The position numbers were made by a program, and so were the translations under genes. The notes beneath the pieces were generated by a model that did no database searches, had not been told where the DNA came from, and saw only the letters and a list, made by a program, of their open reading frames with translations. A stretch of 64,000 nt of DNA, from positions 434,001 through 498,000 of the forward strand of contig CBDAQP010000003.1 in assembly GCA_965199245.1 (NCBI GenBank). The letters are read 5' to 3'. Origin of the DNA: Carbonatibacter sp965199245. Lineage in GTDB: Bacteria > Pseudomonadota > Alphaproteobacteria > Kiloniellales > Kiloniellaceae. Positions 1 through 9,324 of the stretch are shown here, in pieces (within the stretch, counting starts at the first letter, position 1; every line of letters begins with the position of its first letter).

Positions 1-1
1 A

Positions 2-1027
2 GACCACCCGGCCTCCGGATCCCCGGGGCACCCCCCCGACCATAAACCGGGACAAAATTTTTCAACGCAGGAGCACTACGCGGTCTTTACAACAAGATTC
101 GATGAAGTGATCACCGCCGAAGACCTCTGCGATGACGAGGAACTCGCGCGGTTACGCGATTATCTGGATCAACAGCTCGTCGCCCTGCACAGCATCATTG
201 CGCGGCTTGCCAACCGCCTGCAACGCCGTTTGATGGCGCAACAGACCCGGTCATGGGAATTTAACTGCGAAGAAGGTCTGTTAGACACCGCGCGATTGAG
301 TGCAGTTGTCACCAACCCCCTGCACGCGCTCTCGTTCAAACGCGAAAGCGACAGTTCTTTTCGCGATACTGTTGTGAGCCTGCTGATTGACAATTCCGGC
401 TCGATGCGCGGTCGCCCGATTATGACCGCCGCCATTTCTGCGGATATTCTGGCCCGCACCCTTGAACGCTGTGGCGTCAAGGTCGAAATTCTGGGCTTTA
501 CAACCAGGCTGTGGAAAGGCGGACAATCGCGCGAGATCTGGACAGAGGCTGGCAAGCCACCTCACCCCGGGCGACTCAATGACCTGCGCCATATTATCTA
601 CAAACACGCCGACGCCCCCATGCGGCGGTCGCGTAAAAATCTGGCCCTGATGCTCCGCGAAGGCCTGCTCAAGGAAAATATTGACGGCGAGGCCCTGCTC
701 TGGGCGCACACGCGCCTGATGGCGCGCAAGGAACACCGTCGGATTTTAATGGTCATTTCCGATGGGGCACCCGTCGATGACTCAACACTGTCTGTGAATA
801 CAGGGGCGTTCCTCGAAAACCACCTGCGCACTGTCATTGACAAAATCGAAAACCAGTCTCCGGTTGAATTGGTCGCCATTGGCATCGGACATGATGTCAC
901 CCGTTACTATACACACGCCATCACCCTGAGCGAGGTTGAGCAACTGGGGGGAACCATGATGGAAAAAATCGCCGAACTTTTCGACACAGACCGCAATACC
1001 CAAAAGCCTCTTTATGACCGACCTTGA
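2..1027 (+). CDS. cobT: Cobaltochelatase subunit CobT, C-terminal part (5' end outside window)
   Basis: CobT is the VWA-domain subunit that, with the AAA+ protein CobS and the catalytic CobN, inserts cobalt into hydrogenobyrinic diamide in aerobic cobalamin synthesis. The frame is open from base 2, well before the first in-window start codon (GTG at 107), and the upstream codons read as CobT (HYAVFTTRFDEV), so the gene starts to the left of the window. The 341 visible residues hold the VWA domain: MIDAS motif DNSGSM near base 390, and the later SDGAPVDD loop near base 765. The end overlaps the next gene by 14 bases, suggesting coupled translation. The missing N-terminus cannot be judged. Family identification is confident. 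Confidence 0.93.
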   Translation, partial: DHPASGSPGHPPDHKPGQNFSTQEHYAVFTTRFDEVITAEDLCDDEELARLRDYLDQQLVALHSIIARLANRLQRRLMAQQTRSWEFNCEEGLLDTARLSAVVTNPLHALSFKRESDSSFRDTVVSLLIDNSGSMRGRPIMTAAISADILARTLERCGVKVEILGFTTRLWKGGQSREIWTEAGKPPHPGRLNDLRHIIYKHADAPMRRSRKNLALMLREGLLKENIDGEALLWAHTRLMARKEHRRILMVISDGAPVDDSTLSVNTGAFLENHLRTVIDKIENQSPVELVAIGIGHDVTRYYTHAITLSEVEQLGGTMMEKIAELFDTDRNTQKPLYDRP

Positions 1028-1499
1028 CACAAAAGCCTTCCGCGCGGCCCTGTCCAGCTTTGCAACGGGTGTGACTGTTGTCACCACACAGGACAGGGCC
1101 GGACAAGCGGTCGGCATGACCGCCAGCAGCTTCAACAGCCTTTCCCTCGACCCGCCATTGATCTTGTGGTCGGTGACGAAAATAGCGGGCAGTGCCCGGG
1201 CCTTTGTTGACTGCACCCACTTTTGTATCAATGTTCTGGGCGCGGATCAGGCCGCACTCTCCGACCATTTCGCCCGCTCTGGCACAGATAAATTTGCAAC
1301 TGTTGCCACAGAAAGCGGCCTCGGCGACTGTCGAAAGATCAGCGCGGCCATCGCACATTTTGAATGCCGCAGGTGGGCCATTTACGAGGGCGGTGACCAT
1401 TGGATTGTGGTGGGGCAGGTCGAACGCTTCACCACCACAGACCGCGACGGGCTGGTCTTCGCCCGGGGACGATACGCCGTCGCCCGCCCTCTGTCGTGA
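1014..1499 (+). CDS. Flavin reductase domain protein
   Basis: A 161-residue protein of the flavin reductase (HpaC/DIM6-NTAB-like) family, which bind FMN or FAD and pass reducing power from NAD(P)H to flavin, often for a partner monooxygenase. The family signature is clear: an early FATGVTVVTT segment, then GMTASSFNSLSLDPPL, and the later FECRRWAIYEGGDHWIVVGQ strand block with the GDH triplet. Length matches single-domain members. The ATG lies inside the end of cobT (14-base overlap). No partner oxygenase is adjacent, so the substrate cannot be named; a link to cobalamin synthesis (cob(II)yrinic acid reduction) is possible from position but is inference. Confidence 0.85.
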   Translation: MTDLDTKAFRAALSSFATGVTVVTTQDRAGQAVGMTASSFNSLSLDPPLILWSVTKIAGSARAFVDCTHFCINVLGADQAALSDHFARSGTDKFATVATESGLGDCRKISAAIAHFECRRWAIYEGGDHWIVVGQVERFTTTDRDGLVFARGRYAVARPLS

Positions 1500-1532
1500 A
1501 AATCAGCCTCCACTCATTCTTGGCAGAATAAA

Positions 1533-1549
1533 AATTTGACGGCACTATC
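1533..1549 (+). repeat. Left copy of 17-bp direct repeat bracketing the hhe-like gene
   Basis: AATTTGACGGCACTATC occurs here and, base for base, at 7607-7623. The two copies are about 6.07 kb apart and enclose the large helicase-nuclease gene. At the right copy the first bases are the last codon and stop of a transposase fragment, so the repeat probably corresponds to the end of an IS5-type element. Flanking bases differ on both sides. Confidence 0.85.
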
Positions 1550-1661
1550 TGAGTCGTTAGAATAAGGGACAGGAAAATCATCCGAAAGGCCGACGGTTTG
1601 CATACAATCGGCGCAAAAGTTTTTAAAAATAACGGTCGGTTGCACGCAGTCGGGGGTGAGT

Positions 1662-4600
1662 ATGCCTGATGTTGGTGGCGATGCCCAAAATGCGGAGTTG
1701 ATTGAGCTCCTTGTCGATAGGGTCGAAAACCTTCGTCCAAAGTTACTCGACTTATCGCGCAGAAATCCTCTGATATCAACTCGACTTGACTCTAGAAGCG
1801 GCTCAATTATTCGCGCGATTGATGAGCTTCCGGATATTCTTGCCCGCAATTTGTTGAGCGGCAAAAAAATGCGTTTTGTTCCTTTGCCGCCTTTGGGTAA
1901 AGACCCTCAAGATGAGCAAAGTCGAAAATTTCAATCCGCACTCAGCGAAGCCCGGCGTACAGACGAGGTATATCTGGAAGCCCGAAAAACAGACCCAGAT
2001 GACGAGAACGCTGAGGAACAATCAAAGAAAATTGAGCGGGCCTTGAAAGACCGTGTTCGGCAGGCACTTGGCATGCCTCCACACAGTTCAGCTCAAGATA
2101 TAACCACGACCCAACACGCCAAAAACAACGGCCTGTCGCCAGATTATGACCTTCCTTTCCCCACGGAGGAACATAAAGATGGAAGGCATACAGATACGGA
2201 TATTCGGACCCTCCTATTCCAGGATGCGATGGAAAGAAGTCTAAACGGCATACTGAGGAAGTGTCGAACCTGGATCCAAGAGACCGGAATAAACGTGATG
2301 CACGCTGCGTTCGGTTTTCTTGAATGGAGTGAGCCAAATAGTCAGACCACATGCTTTGCCCCCTTGATCCTGGTGCCAGTCCGGATGGACAAGGAACGTT
2401 CCGGGGAAGGACTGGAGTTCCGGGTCAATGGACTCGACGGCGAGGCTGAGACCAATATGGTTTTGGCTGAGAAGCTGCTGTCAGAATTTGGTTTTAAACT
2501 TCCGGAATTTAAGGGCGGGTCAATCGAAAAATACCTCGCTGAAGTGAGTAAAAATTCGCCAGACCGTCTGGGATTTAAGGTGCGGCGCCAGGTCGTTTTT
2601 GGCGTATTTCCATCTGCCCGCATGGCAATGTACCATGACCTAGACACAGGTAATCCAGCCTTTGAACAGAGCGAGGTCATCAGGAAGCTCATAATCGGCT
2701 CGAACAATTCGGGAGCTTCTCCGTTTGCGGATGAGTATGAAGTTGATGAGCCAGACATAGAGAGGAAAGTCCCTCACCTGGTTTTGGATGCCGACTCCTC
2801 TCAATTTAGCGCGCTGGTTGATATTGCAGATGGGAAAAATCTGGCACTTGAGGGCCCGCCGGGAACAGGCAAATCACAAACCATTGTAAATGCCATCGCA
2901 GCTGCGTTAGCAGAGCGAAAAAAGGTACTCTTTGTCGCTGAAAAAATGGCAGCTCTTGAAGTTGTCCGTTCCAGATTAGAGGCAGTTGGATTAGGCGAGT
3001 TTGTTTTACCTCTGCAAGCAAAGTGCTCAACACGAGAACAGGTCATTCATTCTATTCGTCAGAGGGTCAAGATGGATGCCCATAGGACGGCTGACGAATA
3101 TGAAGCGCGGCTCAATCAATTTAGAAACTTGAGGTCTGAACTGGCTGAATATACTCAGGCATTATCTCAAAATTTTGGAAACTCAGGACGGACAGTCCAC
3201 GACATTTTGGGAAAAGACATCGCGACCCGGGAAATCCTGAATGGCCTGCCTCGAGATATTCAGAACGTAAAAATTGACGGGGTCGAGCAGTTCTCCCGGG
3301 AGCAAATGTTATCGATCAGAGAGGCTTCTGATCGGCTGCAACAAGCGATTGAGACGGCTTCTGGTGTACAATCACACTGGAGAGGTTTTGGCCTTCGGAC
3401 TCTTGACATATTTTTAGTCGCCGAGATCACGGATCTCGCAGAAGCCGCATCTGCTTCCTATGCCAGGTTGGCTGAGTTATTTGAACAGCTGAACAGGTTT
3501 AGCAGTGAGTTTGAGAATACTCAACGGACAGTCCGAGAGCTAAAGGAGGCACTACAAGGGATTGAAGAAGCTGACCTGGAAGAAAATGCGGCACTGATAG
3601 AGAGCATTCAGACCAATGACAACGCCGAACGTGTCGATCAGTTTTGTGACCTGGTGCAGTCTTTTCGAGATGCAATGAATAGTGCGTCCAAAGCTGTATC
3701 ATCACCGAATGATGAGGCGTGGGGAGAGCGTCTTACTAGAATCATTAGCTTCTGTGATGATTTTGGCCTCACCTCAGCGACCCCTGAGGCTTTTGACGAG
3801 TTCCTTCACGAAAGAGGGGAAAGACAACAGTCTCTCACGAACTTGGTTAATCAGCTAAAGATTTTCATGAGTGCTGTGCCTGTATGCACCCGTTTTCCCA
3901 TGGCGGAGCTAAAAAGTATCCGCGATTTTGTACAATCTGTGCCTGGAGAGACTCTAGCGATGCGTAACGATCAGCTCTCTCTTCCCGATAAAGCACGGTT
4001 GATCCGGAGGGCAAAGGAACAAGCCCAAACGCTGTCAGAGGAGGCCGCCCTGCTCGCTAGAAGTATTTCAGTCTCTCGATCCAGAGCGAGCAGTGAATTG
4101 CGTACATTCGCAGTAACAATCGAGAGGAGCGGCGCACTGAGTTGGTTGTCCTCAAACTTCCGCCAGGCGAAAAAAGAATACCTAAGCCTCTCTTCCTCGG
4201 GGTATTTCAACAAAGATGGAGCCTCTGCTACACTTAGGGCATTAGCCGATTGGCAAGATCGGACTGATCAATACATGGCAACACCAAGCTATACGTCGAT
4301 TTTTGGTGCCCACTACCAGGGACTTGAAACCGATTTTGATCTCTTTGAGAGGGTGGTTCGGTTCTATGAAGAGATACAGACTCGATATCCCGGTATCGAG
4401 AATTCGGAAATCCGCAATTTCTTGAAAAATGAGCCGTTGGAGACGTTGCAGTCTATTCCCGATTTCGATGCACAGGTTTGGCAGGGTAATTTTGAAGCAC
4501 TCGAAGATGAGATCAGACAATTAGCTGGGCAACAACGTACATTGAATAGCGATGTCGAAAAAGTTGGGGCACTGGCTGGCAAGATACATCAAGATTTTGT

Positions 4601-7409
4601 TGATGATATTCAGAAGTTGCGCGCCCTTCAAAAGGATTGTGAAACTGCCTCTTCAGCAAAGAAAGCAGCGAACGAAAGCCACGAAGTGCAGTCAATCGTG
4701 GGTCCGGAATTTGCGGGTGTTGATAGTGATGTCAACAAACTAAGAGCCGCTGCGTGCGGAGTAAGAAAAATGACTCAGCTGCCATTGAATTGGCAGATAA
4801 TCATTCTTGGTCTGGCTCAAGGTCAACAGTTGAATGATTTCCGAGATCTGGTTTACGGACTATCAAGTCAAATCGTTGAAGCAAATGAGAATGTCCAATC
4901 ACTTTCCGATAAGTGTGACGTTTCAAAAGAGCATTTCATTTCAGGCCGCAATCCTCACGAAATAGCTGAATTTATTAAACAGGCATCCGCCGACGAGGAT
5001 GGTATGTATGCACATGCCGCTTTGAAAAGTGCACTTATGGATTTTCAAAACTTCGGCTTACCAGACCTATTTGAATTGTTTGATCGCTACGGGGTTAAAA
5101 ATGCAAAGGTTGCCGACGTTACCGACGCTTTGATCGCTCGCTCCCTTTCCAGAAAAGTTTATGAGACATACGGACAGTCTCTCTCAAAATTCAATGGCGA
5201 ACATATCGACAGCTTACGTTCGCAACTGGCCTCTGTTGACAAAGAGCTTAATCAGCTCTCCAGGCAGAGATTGCGAGAGCAAATCAGGCGTTTGGCGAAC
5301 CCTCCACAGGGCAATGGGAGTGGGAGGAGGTCGAGCTGGACTGAATTATCCCTGATCAATAATGAAATTGAAAAAAAGAGGCGTTTCATATCGATCCGCG
5401 ACCTCACGAAGCGCGCTGGTCAGGCCCTTCAAGAACTCAAGCCATGTTGGATGATGTCACCTCTCGCAGTTGCGCAATATCTCCAGATAGGTGTTCGGTT
5501 CGATCTTTGCGTCATTGACGAAGCCTCGCAGATGCCACCGGAAGATGCCCTCGGCGCGCTTGTTCGCTGTGACAGAGCACTCGTTGTTGGAGATACCAAC
5601 CAATTACCTCCGACCAGCTTTTTCAAAAGGATGATCGCGGATGAAGAGGTCGATGAGGATGAACAAGTACTCGATGAGTCCATACTTGAAATGGCGAATG
5701 CGGCTTTCAGACCGAAAAGAAGATTGAGGTGGCACTATCGGTCTCGCCATTCGGACCTGATCAAATTCTCCAATCGATTGATCTATGATGATAACCTGAT
5801 CGTCTTTCCATCTCCCCACGAAGATAATGAGGACATGGGGGTGTCATATGTCAAAGTCGATGGAAGCTACAGATCTGGCGTGAATAGCCTGGAGGCTTCC
5901 AAAATTATCGACGCTATTCTGGACTTTATGTCCCACAATCCGAAACGTTCCCTGGGCGTTGTCACGCTAAACCAGAAACAACAGGATCTCATAATCGAGC
6001 AGTTAGACTACGCCCTGCGAAATGATCCCCGGGCATCTCAATACATCGATGACTGGAAGGAGCGTAATGATGGCCTGGAGAGCTTCTTTGTGAAGAACCT
6101 CGAAAACGTCCAGGGTGATGAACGCGACGTAATTTTCATCGGCACAGTTTATGGCCCATCGGAACCAGGCGGCCCGGTCATGCAGCGCTTTGGTCCAATC
6201 AATGGAGTGGCGGGTCAGCGTCGATTAAACGTCCTTTTCTCACGTGCAAAGAAAAAAATTGTTACTTTTTCTTCAATGACAGCTGCAGACATTCAAGCGG
6301 ACGAAGACAGAAACCCGGGCACCTACATGCTCAAACGATGGCTGGAGTATTCGGCGACCGGGGTACTTGAAGGCGGACAACTGACAGGGCGGGAACCCGA
6401 CTCGATCCTTGAGGAGTTCGTGATAGAGCAAATCCGCTCTATGGGATGTGAGGCGGTGCCTCAAGTTGGGGTTGCTGGCTATTTCATTGATATTGGGGTT
6501 AAGCACCCTGATTGGCCGCATGGCTTTCTGTTGGGTGTGGAGTGCGACGGGGCGTCATACCATTCAGCAAAGTCCGCGAGAGACAGAGATCGGTTACGGC
6601 AAGAGGTGCTCGAGGGTCTTGGCTGGCATTTCCATCGCATTTGGTCAACAGACTGGTTTAAGAACCCAGCACAACAAGGGGTGCGTTTACGTGAGAAAAT
6701 TATGAGTAGATTGAAAACGCTAAAAGCTTCTCCTATTCCTCAAACAGCAAGAGTTGACGAAGAGCCTGAAGAACTTATCGAACGAACAGTCCCGCCAACA
6801 GTGATCCCGAAGCCCCAGGAAACAACGTCTCAAAACGCCAAAACCGAGATCACGCAGCCTAACATACAAAGAGAAGAGGCGACTTCTGGTTCGAGACAGA
6901 CTTCTATTCATTCGACGCAGGGATCAAGCGTTCGGCCTGACCGCTTTTATGACGATGATTACATATCCGTGATCAAGCAACTTGCCACGGAAGACATCGA
7001 TTCATTAGGGCCAATCACCTTTGAGCATGTTTGTCAGAGAATTGCCAGAAAGCACGGGTTCCAGAGAACCGGGTCGCAAATTCGACAGCGAATCCGGGCC
7101 GCGATTGGCAAGGAGCGAAAATCAGAAAAAGATCCGGATGGAGTAGATATCTTTTGGCCAAAGGACATTGAGCCGACGAATTTTATAGAATTTAGAGGAT
7201 TAGAAATTAGAGGACAATCCCGGACTTGGGAGCAGGTTCCTCACCCTGAAAAATTAGGTCTCGCTGTAAGCGTAATTCGCAACAACCCCAGACCCGGAGG
7301 AGCCTATCACGTGGAAGACATGGCGCGAAAAATTGGCCTCGCTAGGTTGAGCAGACGAAGACAAGAAAAACTGGAAGAATTAATAGAATCCGCCAGATCG
7401 TTGGGATAA
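1662..7409 (+). CDS. Hhe-type defence protein (DUF4011 - SF1 helicase - Vsr-like nuclease - DUF3320)
   Basis: A 1915-residue protein with the order of domains known from the single-gene antiphage candidate Hhe. N-terminal DUF4011 (LRPKLLDLSRRNPLIS from about residue 25), then a split superfamily 1 helicase: Walker A GPPGTGKSQ at about residue 398 and Walker B VIDEAS at about 1284, separated by some 880 residues rich in predicted coiled coil. Later motifs are GDTNQLPP, HYRSRH, VQGDERDV and RRLNVLFSRAKK. A Vsr/DUF559-like nuclease follows (about 1580-1665; FIDIGV, VECDG, HRIWSTDW), and a DUF3320 winged-helix-like domain lies near 1780-1830. ATG at 1662 follows GGGGGTGAG; a GTG six bases upstream is possible. 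Base composition looks more AT-rich than the flanks. The gene stands alone and is bracketed by a direct repeat, which suggests acquisition by transfer. Activity against phage is inferred from the family. Confidence 0.88.
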   Translation: MPDVGGDAQNAELIELLVDRVENLRPKLLDLSRRNPLISTRLDSRSGSIIRAIDELPDILARNLLSGKKMRFVPLPPLGKDPQDEQSRKFQSALSEARRTDEVYLEARKTDPDDENAEEQSKKIERALKDRVRQALGMPPHSSAQDITTTQHAKNNGLSPDYDLPFPTEEHKDGRHTDTDIRTLLFQDAMERSLNGILRKCRTWIQETGINVMHAAFGFLEWSEPNSQTTCFAPLILVPVRMDKERSGEGLEFRVNGLDGEAETNMVLAEKLLSEFGFKLPEFKGGSIEKYLAEVSKNSPDRLGFKVRRQVVFGVFPSARMAMYHDLDTGNPAFEQSEVIRKLIIGSNNSGASPFADEYEVDEPDIERKVPHLVLDADSSQFSALVDIADGKNLALEGPPGTGKSQTIVNAIAAALAERKKVLFVAEKMAALEVVRSRLEAVGLGEFVLPLQAKCSTREQVIHSIRQRVKMDAHRTADEYEARLNQFRNLRSELAEYTQALSQNFGNSGRTVHDILGKDIATREILNGLPRDIQNVKIDGVEQFSREQMLSIREASDRLQQAIETASGVQSHWRGFGLRTLDIFLVAEITDLAEAASASYARLAELFEQLNRFSSEFENTQRTVRELKEALQGIEEADLEENAALIESIQTNDNAERVDQFCDLVQSFRDAMNSASKAVSSPNDEAWGERLTRIISFCDDFGLTSATPEAFDEFLHERGERQQSLTNLVNQLKIFMSAVPVCTRFPMAELKSIRDFVQSVPGETLAMRNDQLSLPDKARLIRRAKEQAQTLSEEAALLARSISVSRSRASSELRTFAVTIERSGALSWLSSNFRQAKKEYLSLSSSGYFNKDGASATLRALADWQDRTDQYMATPSYTSIFGAHYQGLETDFDLFERVVRFYEEIQTRYPGIENSEIRNFLKNEPLETLQSIPDFDAQVWQGNFEALEDEIRQLAGQQRTLNSDVEKVGALAGKIHQDFVDDIQKLRALQKDCETASSAKKAANESHEVQSIVGPEFAGVDSDVNKLRAAACGVRKMTQLPLNWQIIILGLAQGQQLNDFRDLVYGLSSQIVEANENVQSLSDKCDVSKEHFISGRNPHEIAEFIKQASADEDGMYAHAALKSALMDFQNFGLPDLFELFDRYGVKNAKVADVTDALIARSLSRKVYETYGQSLSKFNGEHIDSLRSQLASVDKELNQLSRQRLREQIRRLANPPQGNGSGRRSSWTELSLINNEIEKKRRFISIRDLTKRAGQALQELKPCWMMSPLAVAQYLQIGVRFDLCVIDEASQMPPEDALGALVRCDRALVVGDTNQLPPTSFFKRMIADEEVDEDEQVLDESILEMANAAFRPKRRLRWHYRSRHSDLIKFSNRLIYDDNLIVFPSPHEDNEDMGVSYVKVDGSYRSGVNSLEASKIIDAILDFMSHNPKRSLGVVTLNQKQQDLIIEQLDYALRNDPRASQYIDDWKERNDGLESFFVKNLENVQGDERDVIFIGTVYGPSEPGGPVMQRFGPINGVAGQRRLNVLFSRAKKKIVTFSSMTAADIQADEDRNPGTYMLKRWLEYSATGVLEGGQLTGREPDSILEEFVIEQIRSMGCEAVPQVGVAGYFIDIGVKHPDWPHGFLLGVECDGASYHSAKSARDRDRLRQEVLEGLGWHFHRIWSTDWFKNPAQQGVRLREKIMSRLKTLKASPIPQTARVDEEPEELIERTVPPTVIPKPQETTSQNAKTEITQPNIQREEATSGSRQTSIHSTQGSSVRPDRFYDDDYISVIKQLATEDIDSLGPITFEHVCQRIARKHGFQRTGSQIRQRIRAAIGKERKSEKDPDGVDIFWPKDIEPTNFIEFRGLEIRGQSRTWEQVPHPEKLGLAVSVIRNNPRPGGAYHVEDMARKIGLARLSRRRQEKLEELIESARSLG

Positions 7410-7463
7410 GCTCAGATACTTTTTTATCATAAGAAAACTTGATCTATTTTTAACCGAGATTAG

Positions 7464-7612
7464 AACCTGCTGATCTGGCGAGTTCTGGTCGAAAATGCCT
7501 TCCTTCACCTCAAAGGAGGGCGGGGCATCGCCACGCGCTACGCCAAACATACCGCATCATTCGCCGCTGCAATTCAGATCAAATGCATCGAAATCCGGAG
7601 TAAATTAATTTG
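7464..7612 (+). pseudogene. C-terminal fragment of an IS5-family transposase
   Basis: Read from the TAG at 7461, the frame gives about 48 residues: LVENAFLHLK, GRGIATRYAKHTASF, then AAAIQIKCIEI and a TGA at 7610-7612. This is the conserved last block of IS5-family (IS427-like) transposases, including the catalytic-domain E of the VENAF motif. The rest of the transposase is missing; upstream sequence belongs to the hhe-like gene. The stop codon overlaps the right copy of the 17-bp repeat, so this is the tail of an IS whose body is gone. Bases 7624-7821 beyond it hold no gene that I recognise. Confidence 0.75.
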
Positions 7613-7623
7613 ACGGCACTATC
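7607..7623 (+). repeat. Right copy of 17-bp direct repeat
   Basis: Exact copy of 1533-1549. It overlaps the last codons of the transposase fragment and therefore probably includes the terminal repeat of the vanished IS. Because both copies have the same orientation, they are not the two ends of one IS. Two IS remnants, or a duplication made when the hhe-like gene arrived, would both fit. Confidence 0.85.
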
Positions 7624-7821
7624 CAGGCTCGGGAGCTATAAACAGGATCTTCTAAAAGAGTCATTTGTGGGTCACTCATGGTGAAAAAGGCTTATCCCGC
7701 CTTACTGTCCGCCATCGCGCGAGATTCCCCGGGTTGATGATTTGCGCGTGATCGGCGTCATGAGTCCCGGGCCTGGAAAATTCTGCTTTCGTATCCTGTT
7801 ATTTTTCGCGAAGACGACCAT

Positions 7822-8295
7822 TCAACCGTTCAGCAACAGCTCCTTTGCCTGATTCAAACGCGCCGCCAGCCACGTCGTCCCCCCCTGATCCGGATGAAGT
7901 TTACGCATGAGTTGCCTGTGCGCGGTGCGAATTTGTTCCGGTGACGCGCCGTCTTCCAATCCCAAAATGGCGAGGGCATCTTCGCGGGACATCGTCTGAC
8001 TGTGAGCCTGCGCTTTTTTTTCTTGTTCACCACCTGCCCCCTGCGGCAACAGGTTTTTGAGAAAACGCAAAAGTGGAAACCATTTTAAGACAGAAACAAA
8101 AAGACCCGGCAAAGACAGCAAGAGCAACCAGAAACGCCCGGTGACAATGAGCCAGAGTGTCACAACCAAAAGCCCGACAAAAAGCGATCTTTTGCCCAGA
8201 CGCCTGATCTGATCCGGGGACGCCGCACGAAACCACCCCACAAAAAAGAGGAGCGCAACCAACAGGGCGAGGGCGAGCAAGACAAGGGCGACCAT
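7822..8295 (-). CDS. Membrane-anchored J-domain (DnaJ-like) protein
   Basis: A 157-residue protein with a C-terminal J-domain and an N-terminal membrane region. Hydrophobic stretches at about residues 2-22 and 38-75 look like two or three membrane spans. The J-domain (about 100-156) has the invariant HPD tripeptide (MRKLHPDQGG), so it can be expected to stimulate a DnaK-type ATPase near the membrane. The arrangement resembles TIM14/DjlA-like alphaproteobacterial proteins. It lies downstream of mipZ on the same strand with a 41-base gap, so the two may be cotranscribed. The partner and substrate are not visible. Confidence 0.85.
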   Translation of the reverse strand: MVALVLLALALLVALLFFVGWFRAASPDQIRRLGKRSLFVGLLVVTLWLIVTGRFWLLLLSLPGLFVSVLKWFPLLRFLKNLLPQGAGGEQEKKAQAHSQTMSREDALAILGLEDGASPEQIRTAHRQLMRKLHPDQGGTTWLAARLNQAKELLLNG

Positions 8296-8336
8296 CTGTT
8301 CACTCCTTTTTCAAAAACATTGGCTTTTTGTGTTTA

Positions 8337-9173
8337 TCATCTCTTTTTATCGAGTTTGGCAATCTTTAAAAGGTTACGGACTTCCTGCCGCGCGACAACG
8401 TGACTCATCTGCAAGGGCACGGCTGTTTTATTGTTTTCAAGATCGATAACGGTCAGGCCTTTGGGAAAAAGTTCCCTGAAAATCACGCGCTCGCCAAAAC
8501 CGGAGGCAACGCGAAATTGAAAACGACCCGCCAAAGACCCGAGCAAACGCTCCATCTGCCGCTTATTCCGCGCATCGATATGCGACAAACGATTACGCAT
8601 CACGACCCAATCAATCGGCGGTTGCTGTGCAAGGGCGCGTTTACGCCGACAGTCCCAAACCATTTCACTGTAAGGGCCGGGAACCGTACGAATCTCATCC
8701 CCCTGCATCGAAACTGTCGCCAACATATCCATATCAAGCAACGAATCATTCATCGGTGTAATCAGAATATCTGCCAACCCATGACCAAGGCGTGACAAAA
8801 CAGAGTCACTGCCCGGCGTATCAATGACGAGATCATCACAGTCCCACAAAGACAACACCGCCTGTTCAAGGTTGGCGTCGTCTTCTGCCCTGCGGTCTTG
8901 ATCTAACTCCTTCGTGGAGGCATAAAGCCTGCAATGACGAGGGTTTAAAAGCCCCATCCCCTCCTGACAGTTGGATTTTTCGCGGTTTTCAATATAGCGC
9001 GAAAGCGTTCCCTGGCGCACATCAAGATCAATGGTTCCAACGCGTGCGCCCTGATGTAACAGGGCGATGACAAGGTGCATCGCCGTTGTCGATTTTCCCG
9101 ACCCGCCTTTTTCATTGCCAACGACAATGATACGTGGTCTCCTCTCATGCCTTGTATTGCCCGATTGATTCAC
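8337..9173 (-). CDS. mipZ: Division-plane positioning ATPase MipZ
   Basis: A ParA/MinD-superfamily ATPase. MipZ forms a gradient from ParB-bound origins at the poles and blocks FtsZ assembly away from midcell in alphaproteobacteria. Visible motifs: deviant Walker A NEKGGSGKST, switch I IDLDVRQGTLSRYIENR, Walker B-like DDLVIDTPGSDS, then ITPMNDSLLDMDML and the C-terminal FRELFPKGLTVIDL typical of MipZ. The frame is open to a TTG at 9260, but the GTG at 9173, preceded by GAGGGGGAAGA, gives the usual length (278 residues) and puts the P-loop close to the N-terminus. The 5' region holds three CACCGACAAA repeats. Divergent from nth. Confidence 0.92.
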   Translation of the reverse strand: MNQSGNTRHERRPRIIVVGNEKGGSGKSTTAMHLVIALLHQGARVGTIDLDVRQGTLSRYIENREKSNCQEGMGLLNPRHCRLYASTKELDQDRRAEDDANLEQAVLSLWDCDDLVIDTPGSDSVLSRLGHGLADILITPMNDSLLDMDMLATVSMQGDEIRTVPGPYSEMVWDCRRKRALAQQPPIDWVVMRNRLSHIDARNKRQMERLLGSLAGRFQFRVASGFGERVIFRELFPKGLTVIDLENNKTAVPLQMSHVVARQEVRNLLKIAKLDKKR

Positions 9174-9217
9174 TCTTCCCCCTCGCCTTTTCCGGTTATC
9201 CTCAAATTCTCCCGGCG

Positions 9218-9261
9218 CACCGACAAATCCCGGTACACCGACAAACCAGTGCACCGACAAA
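9218..9261. repeat. Three CACCGACAAA repeats upstream of mipZ
   Basis: CACCGACAAA occurs at 9218-9227, 9236-9245 and 9252-9261, i.e. spaced 18 and 16 bases apart, in the mipZ leader just beyond its preferred GTG start. The near-helical spacing would suit cooperative binding of a regulator, but none can be named. Confidence 0.6.
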
Positions 9262-9278
9262 AAATCACCAACCCACTA

Positions 9279-9302
9279 TATGGCCCCGCGAGGCGGGCCA
9301 TA
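9279..9302. other. Hairpin between divergent mipZ and nth
   Basis: TATGGCCC and GGGCCATA pair perfectly over 8 bases around the loop CGCGAGGC. The ATG at 9280 that would lengthen nth lies inside the stem, a further reason to prefer the start at 9325. No T run follows on either strand, so it is not an obvious terminator. Confidence 0.5.
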
Positions 9303-9324
9303 CAACCACCAGCCCCACAACGCC

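Noticed and set aside
107..1027. Complete 306-residue VWA protein starting at GTG 107
   Set aside because: The same frame is open to base 2 and the upstream codons match CobT, so this is an internal codon of a gene cut by the window edge.
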